From Aptenodytes patagonicus (taxonomy: Eukaryota; Chordata; Aves; Sphenisciformes; Spheniscidae), in the NCBI RefSeq assembly GCF_965638725.1, contig NC_134949.1, positions 127,966,294 to 128,030,293 of the forward strand: DNA of 64,000 bases, read 5' to 3'. Position 1 is the first letter of the stretch. Every line of letters starts with the position of its first letter. This document shows positions 1 through 12,800 of this stretch, piece by piece. The notes beneath the pieces were generated by a model, which did not search any database, was not told where the DNA came from, and saw nothing but the letters and a program-made list of their open reading frames with translations. The position numbers were made by a program, and so were the translations under genes.

Positions 1-839
1 GTAAACTACTTGGAGATGCCTTCCTGAAGGATCTCCCTATCTGTCCACATCAAAGGAGACTTCTATTACAAAGAATAATCCAGTTTTAAGATAGTCACAG
101 CATTTAGCTTTGCTTGAAGAAGGATAACATTCATAGGCAATCTTTTGTCAGTGGAGTGAGGGAGAGACAGAATGCATGTAGGGGCCAGTTGGGAACACCT
201 GACATCAGGCTTCTGTTCTCAGTTTTTCTGACTGTAAAGGAAGCATAAAGAAAGTACCCTACCCCAACCCAGGTTGGAATTAGCCTCAGGGAACATCACT
301 ACCAGACTGAAGGAATTTGGAGTGTACAACTCTTGGATAATGTTCAGATGCTCTTTTATTTGATCGTCATGTGGTGCTTATCTGTTTAGTTCCAGTAAGA
401 GAGATAGCTACAAAGAAACTGCAGAAACCTTCTTCACCAGGTGTATAATATTTATGACTATTGCTTCAATTCCTTCCTCTGTAAGATGACTCACGTATAG
501 GATAACCAGTGAATTCATGAGTCACCCGTATTGGTATTAGATGGTTGAAAGGAAATGCACAACGCGTTCCTCTGAGGTTAACTTTTAGTCCCTTTCATTG
601 CATGTGATCAAGTGTCACTTTTGATAATCAGATTACTGTAGCAGCTGTAAACATTGAGGAAAAGAAGAGAATTGGCTAGCTATGTAAAGTACATATATTT
701 AGCAATTCCTGGAACTACTGCTTTTTAGTTTTATTGTAGGATACCTTGATGAAAATATTTGACCTATATTGAAATGCAACTATAACAGCATCCTTTTCTT
801 CTGCATTGTTTGCTTTATTTCTTACTTCTTTGATGCCAG
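1..839 (+). other. PWP2: PWP2 intronic sequence at the window edge
   Basis: No coding exon could be placed here. The sequence runs into a branch/polypyrimidine region and the acceptor AG at 838-839 of the first visible PWP2 exon. The window begins with GTAAAC, which would be an acceptable splice donor, so the preceding exon may end just outside the window; this cannot be tested from here. Short open frames in both strands show no family resemblance. Confidence 0.6.
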
Positions 840-3800
840 GTATTTTTTCAATAAAGAGGGAGACTTTAATAACCTGACATCTGCAGCTTATCACAAGAAA
901 ACACACCTTTTAGTCACTGGTTTTGCCTCTGGAATCTTTCACCTCCATGAGCTTCCAGATTTCAATCTGATCCACTCCTTGAGGTGAGCTATGGGATTGT
1001 GGTTGTTTTTTGGTTTGGTTTTGTGTGTGGGGTTGGTTTGTTTGTTTGGCTGAGAACACACTACGTTTAGTAGTGAAGGATGAGTAATCAGAGCACAAAA
1101 ATCTTAAACATGAGTATCTATTTAGTATTGTAATTTCTGGAAGGGCAGAATCATATTTAGACTTAAAATACCGTACAACTCCATTCCATAGCTTATTATG
1201 GAAAAGTGAGGTCTGAATTAGGAACTCCTGAGTAGTTAGTTGTCGGCTATAGATTTCTTCAATGCTTTGGACTTCATGTTGTCAGTTTCTTTGTAGAAGA
1301 TAAAGATAGTATCTGAAAATAAAAGTTCTGTATATGTAAAATTATCTGTAAATTGTTGGTAAGTTGAAAAATAAAACCATAATTCTTTTCCATGGCTGCA
1401 TGGTGCAAGCTAAAGAATGCATAATTTCCCTGTATAAATAAAATACTACTTTTTTTTTTTTTTTTAATTGAATGTGGGGAGTTTTACTTGGTGCTGGCAA
1501 GTATGTCTTTGGGATGTAGATAGTCTCTCTTCATTCCGAATAAGGCAGTATTGTCTGTTTGATGTTTTTGACTATAGTAAAGGAAAGAACATGTATGCTG
1601 CTTTTGATGTTACAGTGATACAGAAATTCAGTAAAGTCGTCAAAGACTTGCTTGAACAGAGGAAATAAACCCTAGATTTGAAGTTTTATCACAGAAGGCA
1701 TGAAAACACAAGTTTGTTTATTGGGTAATTCTCTTATTTCAGTATTTCAGACCAAAGGATAGCCTCGATTTCTATCAACTGTACTGGTGACTGGATTGCC
1801 TTTGGATGTTCAGGTTTGTAAATTTTTTTGGTCTCTGTGTGTTTTGTGGCTTGCATTTGCAGAGTCTCATCATTGTGTTCATAATTCTGGTTAATTCTTC
1901 TCATGTGTTTATAGGTTTGGGTCAGCTCCTGGTGTGGGAATGGCAAAGCGAGTCCTACGTGCTGAAGCAGCAGGGACATTTCAACAGCATGGTTTCGTTA
2001 GCATATTCTCCAGATGGACAATACATAGTAACTGGAGGGGAGGATGGGAAAGTAAGTGATACAGTGTCACTGAAATATGAACTTAAGTCTTAATAACATA
2101 GTAAGCAGCTTGAATTTCCGTTTCATGTAGAAAGCTCTGTTAGTGTAACCAATACATATTTTTCTTAATATAAAGTAATAATTTTTTGTCCTCGCTTAAA
2201 TGTTTTGATTTTTCTCTCTAGAGCACGTATATATTTTGATTTGCTGTTACTAGTATCCTCTGCAAATTGCATCACATATGCTTTTTAGCAGATCATTTTT
2301 TAATTATTATAGTTGCAGTCACCATAAACACGAAAAGATCTAATTCATCAAATGTTAATTTATGTATGCAGTCACCGTAAACACAAAAATATCTAATTCA
2401 TCAAATATTAATTTATGTATGCTTGTAGTGTTTCCATGATACTTTGGGATGAATGAATGTCAGCGAATTCATGCCCTTTTAATAAGTGGCTTTGATGCAA
2501 AATTAATTTCAAATTATTTATGAAAGTGCAATTCCTAAACAGATTTTTCTGAAATGTACCATTGCAGAAGCTTGCTATTTAAAAGAAAAATTAGCTTCTC
2601 TCCTCATGGTTGACTTGTATTGAAGTGGTAGGCTAGGTGTACGTGTACTTTTTTTTTTTAAAGATGTTTTGTGGAGTAATCCCACAATCTCTTGGCACAT
2701 CAATGGGACAAAGATAGTATCTTGTTTCCTATCAAAACTTCTGAATGTCAGAAAAAAGACCTGCCACTTCATGGTTTCTGCCATTCAGATTTAAAATTGG
2801 CCAAACCCCAGAAGTCTCAAACTGTAGGTAGCTAAACGCATAACATTTTTGTTTGAAAAAAGATTGAAATAACATCTTAATTGTAACTTCTGGAATGGCT
2901 TCGCAGTTGGTTTTGAATTTGACACTTGTCTTATTAGTGGACAGTCCAAAGCTTGGGAGCCTGAGATGCTCACCAAGTGCTACAGCTTTCCTTGAAAATT
3001 AGCTTTGTTTTAAATTTTTTTTGTGTCTCTCTCCACTTAGATTTTCATGTGGTATATGTGTCTTTAGGGGTTTAATGATAAGCTCTGGCCCTGTTTGTCT
3101 CATTTGCACAGAATTCCTCACTGATGGTACTGAAAGTCCTTTATGCTCTTGCAGAGTTTTAGGACTAACTTTTCTTTACTCTTCTGCTGCCTTACCCTTA
3201 CTTCCTCTCTGAACTGATGATGGAGGTGCTAAGAAGGCTTTTCTTGTCTCTCTTGCAGGTGAAAGTGTGGAACACTTCAAGCAGCTTTTGTTTTGTCACT
3301 TTTACAGAACATACCAGTGGTGTAACTGCTGTGACTTTTACTTCCAACGGTTATGTCATTTTGAGTGCTTCCCTAGATGGAACAGTGCGTGCCTTTGATC
3401 TACACAGGTAACTCTTTATAAAGCTTTTGTGTCTCATTTAGTCTTAAGCTTTCACCCCCCAAAATACAGCAAGCTGCTGATTGCTTGTTTCGGGTTGAAG
3501 TTGCACAAATGTGAGTACTGCTTTATTGATTTTTGGTTCAGCCTTTGATTCAAATTTAGATAGTAATTAGGAATCCTGTCACTTCATCCAGTTTCTGTAA
3601 AGAAATTCTGGAAGAACTTTTCTCAGAGAAGCTGGAAATCCATTAAGATCATTGTCTGGCTCTACTACTCAAATGGGGAGAAGGCATCCGTCTAACAGAA
3701 CGTTTGCCATAGTTTTAGTGGTTGAGCCATTGTAATACAACTGTGTACAGAACTGGATGTGTAAACAAGCCCGTGTTTTCTAAAGAATGAACGTACGCTA

Positions 3801-6800
3801 TGTAATAGAAGAAAGCTCTTCTGTTTGAGTATTTTTGTCTGTTACTTCTGCAGAGTTAATAGTACCTTTTTTGAGTCTTGGAATCATGCTAAGGCATTGC
3901 ATCTAATTTTATACGAAGAATATTTTTTCTGTGGATAGCTTAAAAGACTTTACAAGTAAAATTAAATCCTTTTTTAAATATGTTCGTAAAACACGTTTAA
4001 ATCTACCTAAAATGTTCTCATAATTTATTTTCACGTTTACAACAGGTACCGCAATTTCCGTACCTTTACATCTCCACGACCAAGTCAGTTCTCTTGTTTA
4101 GCTGTGGACTCCAGTGGTGAGATTGTGTCAGCTGGTTCCCAGGATTCCTTTGAAATATTCATCTGGTCAATGCAGAGTGGAAGACTGCTGGATGTAAGGA
4201 CCTACAATGTTGGAGGGCTTGAATTTAACACATGATACAGATCGTGATGATACTAAGTAACTTTGGGATTAGTCGGAGGGTTTTAATACAACATGAAGTG
4301 TTTTGTTATATTCAAGAACTGGAGCTACACTATGTTATTCTCAGCAATTTTTGATTTATTGCATGGAGGCCATCCTGGATTTGAGTGAGAAATCGTTTTT
4401 AGAATTTTTGAGTAATGAGCTCTTCCTAGCTGATGAAGTAACATCAGTATTGCCGAGCTAACACATGGGCATGTGAGTCTTTCCTCCAGTAGTTATTCAG
4501 AGATGTTCTTTTCTATATATTTTCTGCAGGTAATGAAGAAATTGTACGTGCTGTCCTAAGATCGATACAGATTTCATGGACAGTTTTGCTGGAGCAGAGC
4601 AGGGACATGATTTCTTGTGTAGCAGGTTTTTATTGTGTAGGGCGAGAAAACTATTAAGTTAAATCCCCACTGTCTTGCTGCTAGTTTGAAATGCATTCTC
4701 TTGAGAGTAGATGTAATAAAGGAGGGACACTACTTCTGAGCAAATCAAGCTCACTTGCTAGTTCCAATTCTTAAGCATAGTGTACACCTTGCACAAGTAG
4801 ATGAACTCAGCGATTCCTGTGTTTAATTTGGCATAGCTGTTGAATACAGATAACTAATAGTAACTCAGCATATACTTGAGTGGCTCTCCAGAGTTTTGAG
4901 TTTAGTTTCTTTCCTTGATTTCTTCTGAGAGGAGTAGGAGCTCCATGCCATAAGAATCATGTATTATTCACAGTTTTTATTAGTGTTTTTTCTTAAATGT
5001 TTTCAGCTGAATTCTCAGAGCAATGACTTGCTTTTTCATAGTTGGTCTGATTGTTCTGATAAGAAGGCGGGAAAAAAACACACCGTGTTCCTAAGTCTTG
5101 GTCTCTAAAGAGACTATATGTGTGCGTAAGAGTGGCTAGCACTTCTGTGAATTTTTTTAAAACTTCTGAAAATAAAAAGTTGAGAATCACTGATATGTAT
5201 CATGCTACATGTCCAAAAGTGACCTCAAGCATGTGTGGACAAGTTAGGCATGGTTTCATTGTTACATTTAGAGTTTACTGAATGCAGACTACATGTATTT
5301 CAGTTTCTTTCACCTAATTCCATTTTATCTTTTCTTCTTTTATTAGGTCTTATCAGGTCATGAGGGCCCCATCAGCAGTTTGTCCTTTAACCCAATGAAA
5401 TGTGTTCTAGCTAGTGCCTCTTGGGATAAAACTGTCAAGTTATGGGATATGTTAGACAGCTGGAGAACTAAGGAGACACTAATATTGAACTCGGATGGTA
5501 ACCTTTATTTCATCTTATATCAAATATAAAAATATCAAAATATTTCAAGAATGAACAACAGAACGTGTCAAATACAGCAAGCCTCATTCTTGGTAATGAA
5601 AACCAAAAGTTGAGATAGTTCTCTATAGTACTTAGCAGTGCAAGAAATCTTTTATATTTAATACTAGCTCTAGCTTTATGATTAGCCGAACATTTGTATG
5701 TTGTCCAGAGAAGACGTACAGTCATACTTGTTACTCTTAAGCTTTTTCTGATAGTTGAGATAAGATCCTAGAAAAATATAGGGTATTTTCTTAGGAAAAG
5801 ATCTGACTGCATTTTTAACTGTTAATTAAATTCTTTGCAGTTCTTGTTGTTGCTTTCCGGCCTGACGGCAAGGAGCTTGCAGTTGCTGCTTTGAATGGAC
5901 AGATAACATTTTGGGATCATGAAAATGCAGTGCAAACTGGCTCAATTGAGGGAAGGCATGATCTTCAGATGGGAAGGAAGGAGCTTGATAAAATTACTGC
6001 CAAACAAGCAGCCAAGGGAAAGTAAGTAAATGAGATCGCAGTGAAAAGAGGGTGCCACACTGGCTTTTGCTTTTGAATTGTTTCTTTCCATTTGGTTTTT
6101 ACGTGAAGATTTCAGAGTGCATCTGCTGTTCAAATATTTTGGTTCTGATGTTGGATTTTAAAAGACTGCCTGACTTGACATCTGGATGGATCCTTGTTGT
6201 CTTTTGCTGTGTTCACCCACTGATCAGCATCATTCTGAGCATCTGTTCTTTTTCGTCAGTTATAAACGTGGGTTGCCAGCATAATATTAAGCTTCTCGTG
6301 ACAAGTTGTTCATTGGCCAAATGTGATAGGTTTTTGAGTGGATATCTTATTACGTAGGTACTAGTATGTAACTACTGGTATGTAGAAACTGTTACATTTT
6401 TTAAAAAAAGTAAATACGCTGTGGGTTTTATTACATGTTACTAGTCATGTGAAGTAATGTTTAAAGGCAAGTTGAATTTGTGTACTGTCAAAAAGCATAA
6501 TATAGAAGTCATGTGTTTCATTTTTCTCTTTTTCCCTTGAGTCTCTTTTTTTTTTCTGTATTGCTCCCCCTCAAAACAAAATGAAAAAAGGAAACAATGA
6601 CTTTTTGGGAAAAGAAAAAAAAAAGTATTTTTTTGGTGATGAGCTCTCAACCATGTCTTTAAAACATGCCATGACGTTGGCTTTTCTCTAGCTCTTCTGA
6701 CCATCCTTAGTGTTGTGTAGGGTGTAGTTGAGAGCTCATTCATTGAGCTGCGACTCAGAATCAGAAGTATGGAAGTACTTCAAAAAGCTGTTGAAGTTCT

Positions 6801-9800
6801 AAATTGTTTGTGATTCATAGTAAAGCACCAAGTACTTGTTTGTGGTAAATGGTTTTGTGTGTTAAGTACATATTGTGTGAATGAAGATCTCCACTTTTTC
6901 CATGGAATGGTCTGTGTCTTCACACTGTACTCATGTCTTTTAGCTCAGATGTGGCAGTGAAATTAACTACTTTCTCTTTTTCTTTACTAGATCTTTTACT
7001 ACTCTGTGTTACTCGGCAGATGGTCAGTCTGTTTTGGCGGGTGGATTGTCAAAATTTGTCTGTATATATAATGTCAAGGAACAGATTCTTATGAAAAAAT
7101 TTGAAATCTCATGCAACTTTTCTTTAGATGCAATGGAGGTATGTGACCACAGAGGTCAGGTTTTTTCATTTCCCCTCTCCACCCCCAATACTTTGTTTTG
7201 GTGTAACATCTCATTTAAGTGGGATTCATGAATGTTTTGTTAAGCATGGGTTCATTTTCTTGGTTTTGTGCGGGAGAGTGCTAAGGAAATACTTCTCGGG
7301 AAACAAAATTAATTCCTGACATGCAGCTAGCTAGAGTCTTGCCAGATTGCAGTGTGTTTGTATTGAATGAGCAGAACTCTTAAGCATAGTTAAGTCAGTT
7401 GGCACTTAAAATTGAAGAGAAAATATGAAAATTTAAATGATCAATATTTTGTACTAAGCTAACTTTCCCTGGGTGTCAGTTGCTTGTGTTAGCAAAGAGA
7501 TAAAGGATTTTATTGAGGACGCAGAACATCATCACTGACCTTTACAAACTTGGTTTCTGAACGTTGCCAAATGCAAAATTAAATTCCTTTAAAAGTAAAA
7601 TGAATGATGAAAAGCATCAGAAGGTAAAAATTCCAGTAACCTTTCTTAACATCCCCTTACCTGGAAGAATGATGATTGTTCCAGTGTTCGTGTCGGGCTG
7701 TATTTGACTGTGGTTCCAAGTATATTTCTTTGACAGCAGTGGTTTGTGAAGCAGCCTTCGTTTCTCTGCTGCCCTCTGTTGTGCTAGCATAGCTCAGCAT
7801 GTGGCTTAAAAAGGATACCAGAAGTGTGCCAACTGGAAAAGAATCCTGGAGGGGGTGGGTGTTTAAAAATGGGGGGCAGGGAGGTCCCTAAAACATTATT
7901 TGCATAGCTGTGTGGCTACACAGCCCTTACATTAGCATGGTACAGTTATGGAGGGGGAGGGAGGGTAGGGCTGCATCTGAGGAAATAGTGCATCTCTTAA
8001 GTAGAACAACAATATAATAATGTGAAACCGCAGTCTAAACTGAGTTGTGCTGTTCTGAGGCCTTAAGAGTGAAGCAGTCTGATTCTCATCCGCGGTCGGA
8101 CACTGCTGCCTGCTGTTGTGAAATTGACAGTTTTCTCCATGATTTTGGAGAAACTTTTGGAAGAAAGTGCAAAGAAATAATCACTAGATAACTGCTGAAT
8201 GTTATGGAGAATTTTCAGCTAATACAGATGTTTGAGAGGAGATTCAGTGCAGTGAATGGAACTTACATGTTTTTCTAGGAGTACTTAGATCGGAGAAAAA
8301 TGACGGAATTTGGCAGCATGGCTCTGATCGATGAAGGGGCTGGAGGTGAAGATGGTGTTGCCATTCCTCTTCCTGGAGTAAAAAGAGGTACGGCTTTTGG
8401 CTTTGCCGTCTTGTTACTAGTTTTATGTGGATCAAAATCTTTGACGTAGAGTCGATACCAGATGAGAAGGGTTTGAATTGTTCAGCTCAGTTTTAAAGTT
8501 AGTATTACCTGAACGTTCTGTAGCTGCAGGGATCTGTTACACGAGTTGTATGGGTGGGTCCTTTTGCATAGTAGAAGCGACAGGAAACGGGAGGTACTGT
8601 GGTCTCCTGGGTATGGAACCCAGCAGTCCTGATTTCATTTTCAAAGAGCAAAATTCAGTCCCACCACTTATTTTAGCTGTAAGATTTCTTGGACATGGAC
8701 TGTCCTTTACTCACCTTGTCTTTAACTCTGCCAGGTTTTGGCATGTTACGCGTTATTCTTCAGCATAATGATAACAGCATAGTTAGAGTTGATAGCTAGA
8801 CTGTGAACTTTTGGTAAATCACTTCTAAACTTCTTTTTTAGGTGACATGAGTTACCGACACTTTAAACCAGAAATAAGAGTAACTTGCCTGCGATTCTCT
8901 CCTACAGGTGAGTATTGACAATTAATGTAGGATTTTTTTTTTTATTCCATATAAAACAAGCAAAAGAGTAGAGCATTAGAGGAGTAATAATGAAGTACAA
9001 ATGCCTTGGAGATGGTCTCTCCAGATGTTATACAATGCTGCTAGGTTTCTAGTCTAGTTTCCTGTTCAGTGGATAATTAGGAAACTTAAGTGTACATCAC
9101 TGTCAGCTGGTGGTTTTTACAAGCATCGTCATTGCTGACAGGTCCATCAATGATGCATGGTTTTCAGTCTTAGCCACTCTTGTAAGCAGTGAAGAGTCAT
9201 CTTGTTTCTATCCTAGAAAACCCAGCTTTGTTCTTAAATATTGTTACTTCTCTTCTAGGACGAAGCTGGGCAGCCACCACCACAGAGGGTCTTCTTATCT
9301 ATTCACTGGACTCTGGGCTAATTTTTGATCCTTTTGAGCTGGATATTGATGTCACACCCAGCAATATACGCAAAACACTGCATCAGAAGGACTACACTAT
9401 GGCTATCATCATGGCCTTCAAGCTGAATGAGAAGAAATTAATTCAGGAGGTCATAGAGGCTGTACCTAGCAATGAAAGTAAGTGGATCTTCCATGAAATT
9501 TGACTGAGCTAGCTGTTAGCAGAGATGTGTAAGCCAAATAAGTTGAAGTGTAAAGGGCAGAATTTAGCTCGGGGCGGGGCAGGGAGGGGAGTTACAACAT
9601 TGATATTTAAGGACTTTACTGTAGCTGAAGACTAAAGAGGAAGGGATAGTCTTCTGTAAAAAAAGTAGGCTCTTCGGTGTTAACTTATGTTTTAATTTTA
9701 CTGCATGTTCATCGAGTGACTTTTGAACATGGAATTTGATCAGGTCTGGATATGCAGGTAAAGTTTTTTGGATGTCAGTTCTCAGAAGCAGCCGATGTTA

Positions 9801-12800
9801 GAGGGGCACAGCAAATTTAACATGAGTTAGCAGTGTGCCTGCATGATTCAGGCAGTCAACTGGATGCTGGGCTGTACTACCAAGGATGTAGTTGGCAGTT
9901 TGAGAAAAGCAATCAGTGCTCTTTATCGAGCACTTGTGAGAGCACATCAGGAGTACCGTGCATAGTTTTGGGCTCGCCAGTACGAGAAAGACATTGATAG
10001 TCTGGAGCATCTGATGGAGGGCTTGGAAAATGATTGGAGGGCCAGAGTGCATGACAGCTGAGGAGAGGCTTAAGAGAGCTGGGTTTGTTCAGTCTTTAGA
10101 AGAGAAGGGGAATATTTTTACTGTCTTCAGGTGCCTAACGGGATGTTAGAAAAAAGGCAGAACCAGACCTGGAGTTGCACAATGATATGACAAGAGGCAA
10201 CAGACCTCTCGCAGCATGGGAAATTCCAACTAGATATTAAAAACAATAAATATGTTGGGGGTTGTCAAGTACTGCAGCATGTTGACAAGGGAGGTAGTGG
10301 AGTCTCCATCCGTGGAAGTGTTCAGCACTCAACTGGATAAAGCTCTGTGCCAGCTGCTCTAAATTAGTCTTGCTTTGGACTGCCAAAATTTGGAGCAACT
10401 CTGCAACTGTCAGCCCTTTGAAGTTCTGATGATTTTTGTTCCTTTACTTACAGTGTTTGTGAAATTCATCCTTCTAAACAAATGTAAATATGGTCCTTAT
10501 AGAGGGTTGTGTTCGCACAAACCAAACAGATTATTAGTTAAGTGCCAAACTCTTTTTAACAAGAGACAGATGCTTTCACAGTTGTGACATGTCAAGAGAC
10601 AAAAGAAACAGGTAAGATGTCGCTCAGCTTTGGAGGACATATACCGAAGTCATTCTTTAGCCCCCTTTCATCATTTTGGTAACTAATGTGCACATTCATT
10701 AGCTATAGATGGTAGACACGACCTTAAAAATAAACTTTCAGTAGTGTATTCTACTTAACTTCATAACTTCATTAACAGTTCTGTCATAGTAACTCTAAAG
10801 TATATTTTCTTACCTTTACCTCAGTGTTGTTGCCCCAGTAAAAAGTATTTATTTCCTTCCAGTGTTTCACGTGTAACAAATAAAAATTCCTTTTATCTAG
10901 TCAAAACATGCTCGAGTCTGAAATCAGATGTGTTGCAAGGCAACCGCTTTGTAGGGTTTTCTTACCTTATTCCCTAGGTAGCAAGCCTGATAATTACGCA
11001 TGTCAGGGTAAACCACCTTTTGCATACCTGCGTTGGCATAATGGTGTTTGCCTCTGTCTGGCAAAACTTAGTTCTCTTTTACTGAAGTTAACCAAAACTC
11101 CATGTACCCAGGCAACGCTGGGTAAATAGGCAGGTGCCAAAACCTCAGAAGCAGAGGATGAGGCATGGAAATTTCAGGCGTTGTAATCCACTGTTAACAG
11201 AATGAATGTGTGCCTGTTTCTTTAAAAGCAGAAAACTTTTTTTCACTGTTGAATGTTACGTAGGCCAGTTGGGCTGCAGAAAATAGGAGTTGATTATTTT
11301 TGAGAGTTTATATATAATGAGGTCATCATAGTTACATGTGAGATTATTTTGAATGCTTATAAATCGCGCTGCTTTGTGCTGCGCAATTACTAACAGCATT
11401 CAGACACTTCCTCTGTGAGCAGGCGACTTTGCTATCTTGACAAGTAGCCTTTATTGCCTCTGATTATTATGCCTAACTAGTTCCACTGAATACAGAAATT
11501 CGTATGAAGTCAGAAGCAACTTCAATAAAGTCTAGTTACACCGAAAGAGGAGGAAAGGATGGAAGTAAAAGTTCTGAAGGAGAGAAGGTGGGGAGAGTAT
11601 TCTGGTAGGAGGAAGAACTTGGGGAGGGGGGGAGTTAAGTTCTTGCTTTTAAATACAGTAGTGATTGGAAGGCTCAAAGAGGAAAGACTTGCCTCCTGAG
11701 AGACTGTGGTACTGTACCCTGAAATACAATATTAAATATCAAATAGTTTCCAAGAGGGTGCTTTCTTCTCCTTCCCTATATGCTTTCCTATGGTCTCTTT
11801 CATGTTATTCCAGATAGTAATCCAACTCTGATGTCTGTGGGCTTTTTTTCTCTTTTTGCACAGTTGATGTTGTCTGTTCATCACTCCCAGACCTGTACGT
11901 GGAGAAAGTATTGGAGTTCCTGGCCTCTGCATTTGAGATATCTTGTCATTTAGAGTTCTATCTTATTTGGGCTCATAAGTTGCTCATGCTGCATGGGCAG
12001 AAACTGAAAACAAGGTGAGATATTGTGAAAGTCAAAAAGCTGACAAGCATTTTAAAATACCTGTCGGTTTGAGGTTTTTAATTAACAGTTACCGACATTC
12101 TAGATAGATGCATATACAACAATTAAAACTACTTAATTTACATTTATTACATGTATATTTAAGAAATATTACTTAAATATTTACATTTATTTATAAAATT
12201 TACATTTTAATTTAATACATCTTCTTACAACTTAATACAATTGGAATGCATAATAGGATTTGTGAGGATAAATTGCAAAAACATTTTTAAAATATTACAG
12301 GTAAAACTGCATAGCTTGCTTACCCTATAAATGCATAAAGATTTCAAGAGTGATAGGATTTTGGCAATTGTGTTTTTAAACAATTACGCATATTAAATAT
12401 AACTGAAAGATAATGTGCAGGTACTGACTGCATTTTGTAGATTTATCTTGTGATTACAGCATGCACTTTTAGCTTGTTAGTATTCTGCTTTCCTACATAG
12501 TTCTTTACAACTACACGTGCCTGCCATATGAATTATATTCAGCCCACCCACAGTATTGAGTTTATGAACTTTTGGGAACAAAAATAGGCAAATTTACAAA
12601 TTTAAAATAGGCTAAGTGAGAGGCAATCTGAGAGGGAGTCCTGCAGGTTAAAGAAACAGTGCATTGTGTAACTCCTTCCTTGCTTCAACATGGGTATTAA
12701 TGTTTTAGTTACTGAAATGACTGGAACAAATTTTCTCCTTTTGTTGCTGATAAAGTAGAAAAGGATGATTTAAAACAAACTATTCCTTGTTCAGAAAGTA

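Larger units (their letters stand above)
9478..11863 (+). other. PWP2: Longest PWP2 intron in the window; carries an old CR1
   Basis: This intron is about 2.4 kb, with donor GTAAGT and acceptor TTTTTGCACAG. It contains a G-quadruplex motif near its 5' end and a degenerate CR1 fragment in sense orientation. The rest is unique sequence with no recognised exon. Confidence 0.85.
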
